Origin: JBNGOQ01 sp050589645
GTDB taxonomy: Bacteria > Bacteroidota > Bacteroidia > Flavobacteriales > Flavobacteriaceae
Direction: 5' to 3'
Assembly (NCBI RefSeq): GCF_050589645.1
Contig: NZ_JBNGOQ010000003.1
Span: 62,001 to 126,000 of the forward strand
Length of the DNA stretch: 64,000 bases
Shown: positions 17,005-25,723 of the stretch, piece after piece
How positions within the stretch are numbered: position 1 is the first letter of the stretch
How the letters are laid out: each line of letters opens with the position of its first letter
Translations under genes and position numbers: made by a program
The notes under the pieces: generated by a model
Database searches by the model: none
Seen by the model: only the letters and a program-made list of their open reading frames with translations
What the model was told of the DNA's origin: nothing

Positions 17005-17403
17005 ATGTTTACAGATCCTATATCAGATTATTTAACAAGAATTAGGAATGCCAGCCGAGCGGGCCATAGGGTAGTGGAAATACCTGCTTCCAATTTAAAG
17101 AGGGAAGTAACCAAAATATTGTTCGATCAAGGCTATATTTTGAGTTATAAATTCGAGGAGAACGAAGTGCAGGGCATCATTAAGATTGCCCTAAAGTATG
17201 ATAGGCTTACCAAAGAACCTGTAATTAAGAAAATACAGCGCATAAGTAGGCCGGGGCTTCGCAAGTATGCAAGTTCCGATGATTTGCCTAGGGTACTCAA
17301 CGGTTTGGGCGTAGCTATAGTATCTACCTCCCATGGCGTAATGACCAGCAAGCAGGCAAAAAAGGAAAATGTGGGCGGTGAAGTTTTATGCTACGTCTAT
17401 TAA
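17005..17403 (+). CDS. rpsH: 30S ribosomal protein S8
   Basis: 132 residues, a primary binder of the 16S rRNA central domain and, in E. coli, repressor of the spc operon. MFTDPISDYLTRIRNASRAGH at the start and the C-terminal GVAIVSTSHGVMTSKQAKKENVGGEVLCYVY are diagnostic. Standard position between S14 and L6. Confidence 0.98.
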   Translation: MFTDPISDYLTRIRNASRAGHRVVEIPASNLKREVTKILFDQGYILSYKFEENEVQGIIKIALKYDRLTKEPVIKKIQRISRPGLRKYASSDDLPRVLNGLGVAIVSTSHGVMTSKQAKKENVGGEVLCYVY

Positions 17404-17424
17404 TATAGTAAAAGAGTTAGAGTA

Positions 17425-17967
17425 ATGTCTAGAATAGGTAACAATCCAGTAGCGATTTCCGAGGGAGTGACCGTTGAGGTCCAAGATAATATTATTACCG
17501 TCAAAGGTAAATTGGGAGAACTTACTCAGGAATTTTCCGCTGTATCGGTAAAGGTCGAGGACGGACAGGTTTGGATCACAAGACCATCGGACTCCAAGGA
17601 ACACAAGGCCAAACACGGTCTTTACAGGTCCTTGGTAAGCAACATGATCGAAGGAGTTTCCAAGGGATGGACCAAGGAATTGGAGTTGGTAGGTGTTGGA
17701 TACAGAGCTAGCAACCAAGGGCAGAAATTGGACCTTGCATTGGGTTTTTCACATAATATCGTGATGAACCTTGCACCCGAAGTGAAGATCGAAACCACCT
17801 CGGAAAAAGGAAAGAATCCAACTATAAAACTTACCTCGCACGATAAGCAGTTGGTAGGGCAGATAGCTGCCAAAATACGATCGTTCCGCAAGCCGGAGCC
17901 GTATAAAGGAAAAGGAATCAAGTTCGTGGGAGAGCAATTAAGAAGAAAAGCAGGTAAATCAGCTTAA
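17425..17967 (+). CDS. rplF: 50S ribosomal protein L6
   Basis: 180 residues with the duplicated alpha-beta domain of L6. MSRIGNNPVAISEGVTVEV at the start and IRSFRKPEPYKGKGIKFVGEQLRRKAGKSA at the C-terminus (rRNA-binding loop) are diagnostic. It lies near the sarcin-ricin loop and the factor-binding site used by EF-G. Confidence 0.98.
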   Translation: MSRIGNNPVAISEGVTVEVQDNIITVKGKLGELTQEFSAVSVKVEDGQVWITRPSDSKEHKAKHGLYRSLVSNMIEGVSKGWTKELELVGVGYRASNQGQKLDLALGFSHNIVMNLAPEVKIETTSEKGKNPTIKLTSHDKQLVGQIAAKIRSFRKPEPYKGKGIKFVGEQLRRKAGKSA

Positions 17968-17978
17968 TCAGCAGCATT

Positions 17979-18335
17979 ATGGGATTATCAAAGACCGAAA
18001 GAAGACAACGTATTAAAAGGAGAATCAGAAAGGTTTCCTTTGGAACTGCGGCAAGACCCAGATTGTCCGTTTTTAGGAGCAATAAGGAGATTTATGCCCA
18101 AGTAATAGACGACAATAACGGTGTTACCTTGGCTTCGGCCTCTTCTAGGGATAAAGAACTGGATAAGGCCAAGGGGACCAAAACAGAAATTGCAGGACTT
18201 GTAGGCAAGGCAATTGCCGAAAAGGCCAAAAAAGCAGGTATAGAGACCGTGGCCTTCGACCGAGGAGGTTGTTTATACCACGGAAGAGTAAAATCACTGG
18301 CGGAAGGCGCAAGGGAAGCGGGACTTAAATTTTAA
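17979..18335 (+). CDS. rplR: 50S ribosomal protein L18
   Basis: 118 residues, 5S rRNA-binding. The basic N-terminal KTERRQRIKRRIRKVSFGTAARPRLSVFRSNKEIYAQVIDD and the C-terminal FDRGGCLYHGRVKSLAEGAREAGLKF are the family blocks. Nine bases separate it from rpsE. Confidence 0.98.
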   Translation: MGLSKTERRQRIKRRIRKVSFGTAARPRLSVFRSNKEIYAQVIDDNNGVTLASASSRDKELDKAKGTKTEIAGLVGKAIAEKAKKAGIETVAFDRGGCLYHGRVKSLAEGAREAGLKF

Positions 18336-18343
18336 ATAATAGT

Positions 18344-18868
18344 ATGTACCAGAAATACAAAAATGTAGAAACTGTAAAGCCGGGAGGTCTGGAGTTAAAG
18401 GATCGCTTGGTTGGTGTTCAAAGGGTTACCAAGGTTACCAAGGGTGGTAGAGCCTTTGGTTTTTCCGCTATTGTCGTAGTAGGCGATGAGAATGGTGTGG
18501 TAGGTCACGGTTTGGGGAAATCCAAGGAAGTAGCCACAGCCATTGCCAAGGCCATTGAGGACGCTAAAAAGAACTTGGTAAGGATTCCTTTGAACAAAGG
18601 CACCCTACCCCATGAGCAAAAAGGAAAGTTCGGTGGTGCCCGTGTTTATATACAGCCTGCATCGCACGGTACCGGAGTTATTGCCGGTGGAGCCGTACGG
18701 GCCGTATTGGAGGCAGTAGGTGTACACGATGTACTGTCCAAGTCCCAAGGTTCTTCCAACCCGCACAATGTAGTAAAAGCTACCTTTGATGCACTCTTGC
18801 AGTTAAGGGGCGCCATGACGGTTGCAAAACAGAGAGGTATTTCTTTAGAAAAAGTTTTTAAAGGATAA
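18344..18868 (+). CDS. rpsE: 30S ribosomal protein S5
   Basis: 174 residues. S5 contributes to decoding fidelity and mRNA unwinding. The N-terminal double-stranded-RNA-binding-like fold includes DRLVGVQRVTKVTKGGRAFGFSAIVVVGDENG. The C-terminal domain includes GVIAGGAVRAVLEAVGVHDVLSKSQGSSNPHNVVKATFDAL. Spectinomycin-loop region KGGRAFGFS is intact. Confidence 0.98.
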   Translation: MYQKYKNVETVKPGGLELKDRLVGVQRVTKVTKGGRAFGFSAIVVVGDENGVVGHGLGKSKEVATAIAKAIEDAKKNLVRIPLNKGTLPHEQKGKFGGARVYIQPASHGTGVIAGGAVRAVLEAVGVHDVLSKSQGSSNPHNVVKATFDALLQLRGAMTVAKQRGISLEKVFKG

Positions 18869-18882
18869 ATCGAGAGGATATT

Positions 18883-19062
18883 ATGGGAAAGATCAAAGTA
18901 AAACAGGTAAGGAGCAGTATCAAAAGACCACAGAACCAGAAAAGGACCCTGGAGGCACTGGGATTGCGCAAGATTGGCCAGGTGGTAGAACATGATACCA
19001 CACCCAATATCCTTGGGATGATAAATAAAGTTAAACACCTAGTTTCTACAGAAGAAGCTTAA
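18883..19062 (+). CDS. rpmD: 50S ribosomal protein L30
   Basis: Short open frame of 59 codons plus stop, starting at the ATG at 18883. The product begins MGKIKVKQVRSSIKRPQNQK and continues RTLEALGLRKIGQVVEHDTTPNILGMINKVKHLV, the whole L30 fold. It sits 14 bp after rpsE and 12 bp before rplO, its conserved slot in the spc operon. Small size makes it easy to miss, but motif and context agree. Confidence 0.96.
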   Translation: MGKIKVKQVRSSIKRPQNQKRTLEALGLRKIGQVVEHDTTPNILGMINKVKHLVSTEEA

Positions 19063-19074
19063 TATACTAGTGCG

Positions 19075-19533
19075 ATGAATTTGAGTAACCTAAAACCAGC
19101 AAAAGGCAGCGTCCAAAAGGCCGGAAAGACAATAGGTAGGGGGCAGGGATCCGGTAAAGGAGGAACAGCTACCCGAGGACACAAAGGGGCTAAGTCCAGG
19201 TCTGGATATTCTAAAAAGATTGGTTTCGAGGGCGGGCAAATGCCTTTACAAAGACGTGTGCCCAAATTTGGGTTTACCAACATCAATAGAAAGGAATATA
19301 CCGGCATCAATTTGGACAAATTACAGGAATTGGTAGATAAAAAAGTGGTGAAGGACGCCGTGACTTTGGATACCCTTGTAGCCAATGGATTGGCACATAA
19401 GAATGATTTGGTGAAAATTTTGGGAGGTGGTGAACTAAAGGCTTCCCTAAAAATATCGGTACATAAATTTACCGCCAGCGCCAAAGCGGCCATTGAAGCT
19501 GCGGGTGGAGAGGCGATAAGCTTAGAAGGATAA
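19075..19533 (+). CDS. rplO: 50S ribosomal protein L15
   Basis: 152 residues, a late 50S assembly protein with a long glycine-rich N-terminal extension. MNLSNLKPAKGSVQKAGKTIGRGQGSGKGGTATRGHKGAKSRSG is followed by FEGGQMPLQRRVPKFGF. It lies 7 bp ahead of secY, as in the classic spc operon. Confidence 0.98.
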   Translation: MNLSNLKPAKGSVQKAGKTIGRGQGSGKGGTATRGHKGAKSRSGYSKKIGFEGGQMPLQRRVPKFGFTNINRKEYTGINLDKLQELVDKKVVKDAVTLDTLVANGLAHKNDLVKILGGGELKASLKISVHKFTASAKAAIEAAGGEAISLEG

Positions 19534-19540
19534 TTGGATT

Positions 19541-20890
19541 ATGAAGAAATTTTTAGAGGTATTATCCAATATTTGGAAGATCGAAGAACTAAGGGGCAGG
19601 ATCATTGTGACCCTTGGTTTGCTTGTGGTGTACCGTTTTGGTGCACAAGTGGTGCTTCCAGGTATTGATACGGCCCAACTGGCAGGACTGGCGGATAGCA
19701 CGGGAACGGATCAGGGAATTTTGGGAATTTTGAACGCATTTACCGGAGGTGCTTTTGCCAATGCCTCTGTTTTTGCGCTTGGGATCATGCCCTATATTTC
19801 TGCATCCATCGTGGTCCAGTTAATGGGAATCGCTATTCCATACCTTCAGAAATTACAGAAGGAAGGCGAGAGCGGAAGAAAGACCATTAACCAGATTACC
19901 AGATGGCTTACCATAGGGATCTGTATTGTTCAGGCCCCTGCCTACCTCTATAGCTTAAGTGCCCTAGGAGTGCCAGACAGCGCATTCCTATTGGGTAAGG
20001 GACTGAATTTCATTATACCTTCCGTGATCATATTGGTCACAGGCTGTGTTTTTGCCATGTGGTTGGGAGAAAAAATTACCGATAAAGGAATTGGCAACGG
20101 GATATCCCTGTTGATCATGATCGGGATCATTGCCACCATGCCACAGTCCTTTGTTCAGGAATTTGTTTCAAGGACTACAAATAATACGGGCGGACTCATG
20201 TTCATGCTCATTGAAGTAATCATATGGTTTGTGGTTATTTTGGCAAGTGTGTTGTTGGTAATGGCACAACGTCAGATACCCGTACAATATGCCAGACGAA
20301 CCGCTTCGGGAGGATACGAAAAGAACATCATGGGCTCTAGGCAGTATATCCCGTTAAAGCTGAACGCTTCCGGAGTAATGCCGATCATCTTTGCCCAGGC
20401 GATCATGTTTGTGCCCGGCCTGCTGGGAAAAACGTTCAACGATACGGCTGTTGGGCAATGGATGGAAGTACAGTTCCAGGACATCTTTGGTTTGGCCTAC
20501 AATATCCTGTTTGGCCTGTTGATCATCATATTCACCTATTTCTATACGGCGATTACGGTACCTACCAATAAGATGGCCGATGATTTAAAAAGAAGTGGGG
20601 GCTTTATTCCCGGCATACGACCTGGAAAGGAAACAGGTGATTTCCTTGATAAGATTATGTCATTGATCACCCTGCCGGGATCTGTTTTCCTGGCGTTGTT
20701 GGCGGTCTTACCGGCCGTTGTGGTGAAATTAATGGATATTCAGGCGGGATGGGCCCTATTTTATGGAGGTACATCGCTCTTGATCATGGTAGGTGTGGCC
20801 ATAGATACCGTACAACAAGTAAATTCCTATTTGTTGAACAGGCATTATGATGGATTAATGAAAACTGGAAAGAACAGAAAAGTAGCATAA
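19541..20890 (+). CDS. secY: Preprotein translocase channel subunit SecY
   Basis: 449 residues with about ten hydrophobic segments. SecY forms the inner-membrane protein-conducting channel with SecE and SecG, used here by the many Sec and lipoprotein substrates in this window and by SRP clients. Recognisable blocks are FNAFTGGAFANASVFALGIMPYISASIVVQL (plug and TM2), the cytosolic loop ARRTASGGYEKNIMGSRQYIPLKLNASGVMPIIFA, and the C5 region TVPTNKMADDLKRSGGFIPGIRPG with the essential arginine-proline-glycine. adk and map, which often follow secY, are absent; infA follows after 90 bp. Confidence 0.98.
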   Translation: MKKFLEVLSNIWKIEELRGRIIVTLGLLVVYRFGAQVVLPGIDTAQLAGLADSTGTDQGILGILNAFTGGAFANASVFALGIMPYISASIVVQLMGIAIPYLQKLQKEGESGRKTINQITRWLTIGICIVQAPAYLYSLSALGVPDSAFLLGKGLNFIIPSVIILVTGCVFAMWLGEKITDKGIGNGISLLIMIGIIATMPQSFVQEFVSRTTNNTGGLMFMLIEVIIWFVVILASVLLVMAQRQIPVQYARRTASGGYEKNIMGSRQYIPLKLNASGVMPIIFAQAIMFVPGLLGKTFNDTAVGQWMEVQFQDIFGLAYNILFGLLIIIFTYFYTAITVPTNKMADDLKRSGGFIPGIRPGKETGDFLDKIMSLITLPGSVFLALLAVLPAVVVKLMDIQAGWALFYGGTSLLIMVGVAIDTVQQVNSYLLNRHYDGLMKTGKNRKVA

Positions 20891-20980
20891 AATAACAGGG
20901 AAGTGCGCGTTTGATGTTGAAGCGGAACGGGAAGAAGATTTAGAAAGCAGAAACTGATAACCAAAACCGATAACTAAAAA

Positions 20981-21196
20981 ATGGCTAAACAAGCAGCGAT
21001 AGAGCAAGACGGAACCATCATCGAAGCATTGTCAAACGCAATGTTCCGAGTAGAATTGGAGAATGGTCACGTGGTTACGGCACATATCTCTGGAAAAATG
21101 CGCATGCATTACATCAAGTTACTTCCAGGGGACAAAGTGAAGTTAGAGATGAGCCCGTACGATTTGACCAAGGCAAGAATTACATATAGATATTAA
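20981..21196 (+). CDS. infA: Translation initiation factor IF-1
   Basis: 71 residues, an OB-fold protein that binds the 30S A site. MAKQAAIEQDGTIIEALSNAMFRVELENGHVVTAHISGKMRMHYIKLLPGDKVKLEMSPYDLTKARITYRY is read here in segments: all IF-1 landmarks (AMFRVEL, GHVVTAHISGKMR, PGDKV, MSPYDLT, GRITYRY-like end) are present. Followed 12 bp later by rpmJ. Confidence 0.97.
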   Translation: MAKQAAIEQDGTIIEALSNAMFRVELENGHVVTAHISGKMRMHYIKLLPGDKVKLEMSPYDLTKARITYRY

Positions 21197-21208
21197 GATA
21201 GTAATAGG

Positions 21209-21325
21209 ATGAAAGTTAGAGCATCAATAAAGAAGAGAAGTGCCGAGTGCAAAATTGTACGTAGGAAAGGCAGGTTGTACGTAATCAACAAAAAGAATCC
21301 TAGATTTAAACAAAGACAAGGGTAA
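21209..21325 (+). CDS. rpmJ: 50S ribosomal protein L36, zinc-independent form
   Basis: 38 codons plus stop from the ATG at 21209. The product starts MKVRASIKKRSAECKIVRRK and ends NPRFKQRQG. Of the four ligands of zinc-type L36 only Cys14 remains: Ser11, Asn27 and Phe33 replace the others, so this is a C-minus L36. The stop codon lies 2 bp before rpsM, its usual neighbour. Confidence 0.96.
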   Translation: MKVRASIKKRSAECKIVRRKGRLYVINKKNPRFKQRQG

Positions 21326-21327
21326 TT

Positions 21328-21702
21328 ATGGCAAGAATTGCAGGTATAGACATACCAAAACAGAAAAGAGGGGTCATTGCCCTCACCTACATTTTTGGTA
21401 TCGGTAAAAGTAGGGCCAAGGAAATTTTGGATAAGGCGCAGGTGAATGAAGATACCAAGGTATCGGACTGGAACGATGATGAAATTGGCCGTATCCGTGA
21501 TGCAGTCTCTTCGTACACCATTGAGGGGGAACTGCGTTCCGAAACCCAGTTGAACATTAAGCGTTTAATGGACATCGGATGCTATAGAGGCATTCGTCAC
21601 AGGTCTGGTCTGCCACTTAGGGGACAACGGACCAAGAACAACTCCAGGACACGAAAAGGAAAAAGAAAAACGGTTGCCAACAAGAAAAAAGCAACGAAAT
21701 AA
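21328..21702 (+). CDS. rpsM: 30S ribosomal protein S13
   Basis: 124 residues, forms bridges B1a/B1b and touches the P-site tRNA. MARIAGIDIPKQKRGVIALTYIFGIGKSRAKEIL (helix-two-turn-helix) and the C-terminal tail GIRHRSGLPLRGQRTKNNSRTRKGKRKTVANKKKATK are diagnostic. Start of the alpha-operon portion (S13-S11-S4-alpha-L17). Confidence 0.98.
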   Translation: MARIAGIDIPKQKRGVIALTYIFGIGKSRAKEILDKAQVNEDTKVSDWNDDEIGRIRDAVSSYTIEGELRSETQLNIKRLMDIGCYRGIRHRSGLPLRGQRTKNNSRTRKGKRKTVANKKKATK

Positions 21703-21715
21703 TAAGTAGGGTATT

Positions 21716-22108
21716 ATGGCAAAGACAGGTACAAAAGCGGCAAAGAAACGTAAAGTTATCGTAGACTCCGTGGGAGAGGCCCATATTACAGCTTCTTTCA
21801 ACAATATCATTATTTCCCTTACCAATAAGAAAGGCGATGTCATTTCATGGTCTTCTGCCGGTAAAATGGGTTTCAGGGGCTCTAAGAAGAACACGCCCTA
21901 CGCTGCGCAAGTGGCTTCGGAAGATTGTGCCAAAATAGCACATGAGGCCGGATTGAGAAAAGTGAAGGTCTACGTCAAAGGACCGGGTAACGGTAGGGAA
22001 TCCGCAATTCGTTCCATACACAATTCGGGTATCGAGGTAACAGAGATTATCGATGTTACTCCAATGCCGCACAACGGTTGTAGACCTCCCAAAAGAAGAA
22101 GAGTATAA
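21716..22108 (+). CDS. rpsK: 30S ribosomal protein S11
   Basis: 130 residues, platform protein at the E site near the anti-Shine-Dalgarno helix. GEAHITASFNNIIISLTNKKGDVISWSSAGKMGFRGSKKNTPYAAQ and the closing DVTPMPHNGCRPPKRRRV are diagnostic. A 107-bp gap follows, with a short CCGT/ACGG hairpin near 22128-22139. Confidence 0.98.
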   Translation: MAKTGTKAAKKRKVIVDSVGEAHITASFNNIIISLTNKKGDVISWSSAGKMGFRGSKKNTPYAAQVASEDCAKIAHEAGLRKVKVYVKGPGNGRESAIRSIHNSGIEVTEIIDVTPMPHNGCRPPKRRRV

Positions 22109-22215
22109 ATCAATAGTAACCAATAGTCCGTTAGAACGGATTTTCACAGGAGATGTAGTTACGATTATCGAAGGATAAGCCTTAATTCATAATCACATTT
22201 CCAAATTTAAAGAAG

Positions 22216-22821
22216 ATGGCAAGATACACAGGACCAAAGACTAAGATTTCCCGTAAGTTCGGGGAAACGATTTTCGGGGAAGACAAGTCCTTCGAGAAGA
22301 AAAATTACCCTCCAGGGCAGCACGGCCAGAACAGACGTCGAGGAAAAAAATCCGAATACGCTGTTCAGTTGATGGAAAAGCAAAAGGCAAAATACACCTA
22401 CGGTATTTTGGAGCGCCAATTTAGAAATTTATTCGCTAAAGCAAACAGGAGCAAGGGAGTAACCGGTGAGGTTTTACTTCAATTGTGCGAATCGCGATTG
22501 GATAATGTGGTATACAGAATGGGTATTTCCACGACCAGAAGCGGGGCAAGACAATTGGTATCCCACAGGCACATTACCGTAAATGGTGAATTGGTGAACA
22601 TACCTTCCTACTCCTTAAAAGCAGGTGATGTTGTTGGCGTAAGGGAAAAATCCAAATCCCTTCAGACCATCCAGGATGCACTTGCAGCCAATAGCAGTGT
22701 GTATGAATGGATTACTTGGAACACTGAAAAGAAAGAAGGCACTTATGTCTCCATTCCAGAAAGGATCCAGATTCCAGAAAATATCAAAGAACAACTAATT
22801 GTGGAGTTATACTCTAAATAA
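22216..22821 (+). CDS. rpsD: 30S ribosomal protein S4, zinc-independent form
   Basis: 201 residues. S4 starts 16S assembly and is the translational repressor of the alpha operon in E. coli. MARYTGPKTKISRKFGETIFGE has no cysteines, so the N-terminal zinc site is missing (C-minus type). The S4 RNA-binding domain is seen in CESRLDNVVYRMGISTTRSGARQLVSHRHITVNG. C-terminal PERIQIPENIKEQLIVELYSK is typical. Confidence 0.98.
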   Translation: MARYTGPKTKISRKFGETIFGEDKSFEKKNYPPGQHGQNRRRGKKSEYAVQLMEKQKAKYTYGILERQFRNLFAKANRSKGVTGEVLLQLCESRLDNVVYRMGISTTRSGARQLVSHRHITVNGELVNIPSYSLKAGDVVGVREKSKSLQTIQDALAANSSVYEWITWNTEKKEGTYVSIPERIQIPENIKEQLIVELYSK

Positions 22822-22839
22822 AAACAACACTGATCCAAT

Positions 22840-23832
22840 ATGGCATTATTTAATTTTCAGAAACCGGATAAAGTAATAATGATTGATTCCTCAGATTTTG
22901 AGGGGAAGTTTGAATTTCGCCCTTTGGAACCTGGCTATGGATTGACTGTTGGGAACGCTTTGCGAAGGGTTTTGCTTTCCTCATTGGAAGGTTTTGCTAT
23001 TACTTCGGTTCGAATAGATAAAGTGGAACATGAGTTTTCGGTTATTTCCGGCGTCGTGGAAGATGTTACGGAAATTATCCTTAACCTTAAGCAAGTACGG
23101 TTTAAAAGACAGATAGAGGACGTGGACAATGAAGCCGTGTCCATCTCCGTAAGCGGTAAGGAGCAATTGACCGCTGGGGATTTCCAGAAATTCATTTCAG
23201 GGTTTCAAGTATTAAATCCTGACCTGGTCATTTGCAATATGGACCCTAAGGTAAGCATCAACATGGAGTTGGTCATTGAAAAGGGAAGGGGTTACGTACC
23301 GGCGGAGGAAAACAAGAAATCCAATGCGGCCTTAGGTACCATTGCGGTAGATTCTATCTTTACACCAATTAAAAACGTAAAGTACAGTATAGAGAACTTC
23401 CGTGTGGAGCAAAAGACCGATTACGAAAAACTGGTCTTTGAAATTGTTTCCGACGGTTCCATACACCCAAAGGATGCACTGACCGAAGCGGCAAAAGTTT
23501 TGATCCATCACTTTATGCTCTTCTCTGACGAGCGTATTACTTTGGAGGCCGATGAAATAGCCCAAACGGAGACCTATGATGAAGAGTCGCTTCACATGCG
23601 TCAGTTGTTGAAGACCAAATTGGTAGATATGGACCTATCGGTCAGGGCCCTAAACTGTTTAAAGGCCGCCGAAGTAGATACCCTGGGAGACCTGGTCTCT
23701 TTCAACAAAAATGATTTGATGAAGTTCAGAAACTTTGGTAAGAAGTCTTTGACCGAGTTGGAAGAATTAGTCATCAACAAGGGGCTGAGTTTCGGAATGG
23801 ATCTTTCAAAATATAAATTAGATAAGGATTAA
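22840..23832 (+). CDS. rpoA: DNA-directed RNA polymerase subunit alpha
   Basis: 330 residues. The N-terminal assembly domain (about 1-235) contains EPGYGLTVGNALRRVLLSSLEGFAITSVRI, needed for alpha dimerisation and beta/beta-prime docking. The C-terminal domain (about 250-325) carries DLSVRALNCLKAAEVDTLGDLVSFNKNDLMKFRNFGKKSLTELEELV, the helix-hairpin-helix that contacts upstream DNA and activators. It lies between rpsD and rplQ as usual. Confidence 0.98.
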   Translation: MALFNFQKPDKVIMIDSSDFEGKFEFRPLEPGYGLTVGNALRRVLLSSLEGFAITSVRIDKVEHEFSVISGVVEDVTEIILNLKQVRFKRQIEDVDNEAVSISVSGKEQLTAGDFQKFISGFQVLNPDLVICNMDPKVSINMELVIEKGRGYVPAEENKKSNAALGTIAVDSIFTPIKNVKYSIENFRVEQKTDYEKLVFEIVSDGSIHPKDALTEAAKVLIHHFMLFSDERITLEADEIAQTETYDEESLHMRQLLKTKLVDMDLSVRALNCLKAAEVDTLGDLVSFNKNDLMKFRNFGKKSLTELEELVINKGLSFGMDLSKYKLDKD

Positions 23833-23891
23833 TTTACCTCCGGAAAGTGGGTTGGTCCATTGAAACCGAAGGAAATATATAGTAAAGCACG

Positions 23892-24389
23892 ATGAGACAC
23901 GGGAAAAAAGTCAATCATTTAGGAAGAAAGGCCGCGCACAGAAAGGCGATGTTGGCAAATATGGCCTGTTCTTTAATAGAACATAAGCGGATCAATACAA
24001 CGGTGGCCAAGGCCAAGGCGCTAAAGCAATTCATAGAGCCCTTGATTACCAAGTCGAAGGCAGAAAACAACCCTACCGTGGAAAAGGGGACCCATAATAG
24101 GCGTATCGTATTTAGAAACCTTAGGGATAAATACGCGGTGACCGAGTTGTTCAGCAACGTTGCTGAAAAAGTGGGAGACCGTCCTGGAGGGTATACACGA
24201 ATCATTAAGTTGGGCAACAGATTGGGTGATAACGCCGATATGGCGATGATCGAATTGGTAGATTACAATGAAATCTACAATGCGGGCAAACCCAAGAAAA
24301 AGAAATCCACAAGACGAGGTAGAAGCAAAAAGGCCGATACGGCACCGGTTGCTGTCACTGAAACGCAAACAGATGATTCGGAAGAATAG
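23892..24389 (+). CDS. rplQ: 50S ribosomal protein L17 with acidic/basic C-terminal extension
   Basis: 165 residues. The first 115 or so are canonical L17 (MRHGKKVNHLGRKAAHRKAMLANMACSLIEHKRINTTVAKAKALK, then NRRIVFRNLRDKYAVTELF). About 35 residues beyond the usual end are low complexity: a Lys/Arg stretch (KPKKKKSTRRGRSKKA) followed by an acidic end (TETQTDDSEE). Such tails are common in this phylum. Last gene of the superoperon. Confidence 0.97.
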   Translation: MRHGKKVNHLGRKAAHRKAMLANMACSLIEHKRINTTVAKAKALKQFIEPLITKSKAENNPTVEKGTHNRRIVFRNLRDKYAVTELFSNVAEKVGDRPGGYTRIIKLGNRLGDNADMAMIELVDYNEIYNAGKPKKKKSTRRGRSKKADTAPVAVTETQTDDSEE

Positions 24390-24417
24390 CGCATTGTTAT
24401 TAAATTTTAATAATTGT

Positions 24418-24450
24418 AAAAGGATAGGCCTAAAAGCTTATCCTTTTTTT
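24418..24450 (+). terminator. Intrinsic terminator of the ribosomal superoperon
   Basis: AAAAGGATAGGC (24418-24429) pairs with GCTTATCC and the following T run (24436-24450), with one G:T pair and a loop of about six bases. It lies 29 bp after rplQ and 38 bp before carA, so carA probably has its own promoter or relies on read-through. Confidence 0.8.
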
Positions 24451-24487
24451 ATGTTTATTTGTCAAACTAAAATTTTTTAAAGTACGG

Positions 24488-25600
24488 ATGAAATACCAAT
24501 CTAGAAAAAAGGCAGTAATACTATTGGCAGACGGGACCATTTTTCACGGGAAAGTGGTCGGCGACAAAGAGGGCACCGCTTTTGGTGAGGTTTGTTTTAA
24601 CACGGGGATGACAGGTTACCAGGAAATATTCACCGATCCGTCCTATTTTGGACAGCTTATGGTGACCACCAATGCCCATATCGGAAACTACGGTACCAAT
24701 GAAGAAGAAGTGGAATCGGATTCGGTCAAGATTGCAGGACTTATATGCAAAAATTTTAGCTATGAATACTCTAGGCCCAATGCCGATAAAAGTCTGAAGG
24801 AATTTTTGGACGAAAGCAAGCTTTTTGCCATTTCGGATGTGGATACGCGGGCCTTGGTGAGCTATATCCGCGATAACGGGGCCATGAACGCCGTGATTTC
24901 AACGGAAGTTTCCAATATTGCCAAACTAAAGCAAGAACTGGCCAAAGTGCCCAGCATGGAAGGTCTTGAACTTGCTTCCAAAGTCTCCGCGGACGAACCC
25001 TATTTCTTTGGCGATGAAAATGCCAAGTATAAAATTGCCGCCCTGGATATCGGGATCAAAAGGAACATTCTTCGCAACCTAGCCCAAAGGGATGCCTATA
25101 TAAAGGTATTTCCGTACAACGCCTCTTTTGAGGAACTGAGCCAATGGAATCCAGATGGTTATTTTATATCCAATGGCCCTGGGGACCCAGAACCTCTGAA
25201 TAACGCCATCGCTACGGCCAAAGATATTATTGCCAAAGACAAACCGCTTTTTGGTATCTGCCTGGGCCACCAGGTAATTGCACTGGCCAATGGGGTATCT
25301 ACCTATAAAATGCACAATGGCCATAGGGGCATTAACCATCCCATAATGAATACCCTTACCGGGAAGGGCGAGATTACCTCGCAAAATCACGGGTTTGCCA
25401 TCAATAAGGAGGAGACCGAGGCTCATCCCGATCTTGAAATCACCCATGTTCACCTTAACGACCATACGGTGGCCGGAATCCGAATGAAAAATAAACAGGT
25501 GTTTTCCGTGCAGTATCACCCGGAGGCCAGTCCGGGACCTCATGATGCCTCCTACTTGTTTGATCAGTTTTTTGAGATGATCGAAACCGGGTCTCACTAA
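24488..25600 (+). CDS. carA: Carbamoyl-phosphate synthase small (glutaminase) subunit
   Basis: 370 residues. It hydrolyses glutamine and passes ammonia to CarB for carbamoyl phosphate synthesis (pyrimidine and arginine pathways). The N-terminal domain starts RKKAVILLADGTIFHGKVVG and contains FNTGMTGYQEIFTDPSYFGQ. The class I glutamine amidotransferase domain has its nucleophile in GICLGHQV (Cys258) and the His344/Glu346 pair in QYHPEASPGPHDA. carB is not in the window. The position after rplQ and before eno is a gene order I associate with Flavobacteriia. Confidence 0.97.
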   Translation: MKYQSRKKAVILLADGTIFHGKVVGDKEGTAFGEVCFNTGMTGYQEIFTDPSYFGQLMVTTNAHIGNYGTNEEEVESDSVKIAGLICKNFSYEYSRPNADKSLKEFLDESKLFAISDVDTRALVSYIRDNGAMNAVISTEVSNIAKLKQELAKVPSMEGLELASKVSADEPYFFGDENAKYKIAALDIGIKRNILRNLAQRDAYIKVFPYNASFEELSQWNPDGYFISNGPGDPEPLNNAIATAKDIIAKDKPLFGICLGHQVIALANGVSTYKMHNGHRGINHPIMNTLTGKGEITSQNHGFAINKEETEAHPDLEITHVHLNDHTVAGIRMKNKQVFSVQYHPEASPGPHDASYLFDQFFEMIETGSH

Positions 25601-25676
25601 AACGTTTTCGTTTAATAAATTGTTATTTTCCAGGGAATATAGGCCGCTAAACGGAAGGGTTCAGCCTGTGCTTTCG

Positions 25677-25684
25677 TATATTTG
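25677..25684 (+). promoter_or_regulatory. -7 element of the eno promoter
   Basis: TATATTTG matches TAnnTTTG exactly and lies 39 bp before the eno start. No TTG is found 19-21 bp upstream, so the -33 part is weak or absent. Confidence 0.5.
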
Positions 25685-25723
25685 CAGCAGTGAAAATTCA
25701 ACCAGTAACTAAAGAGAAATTCT

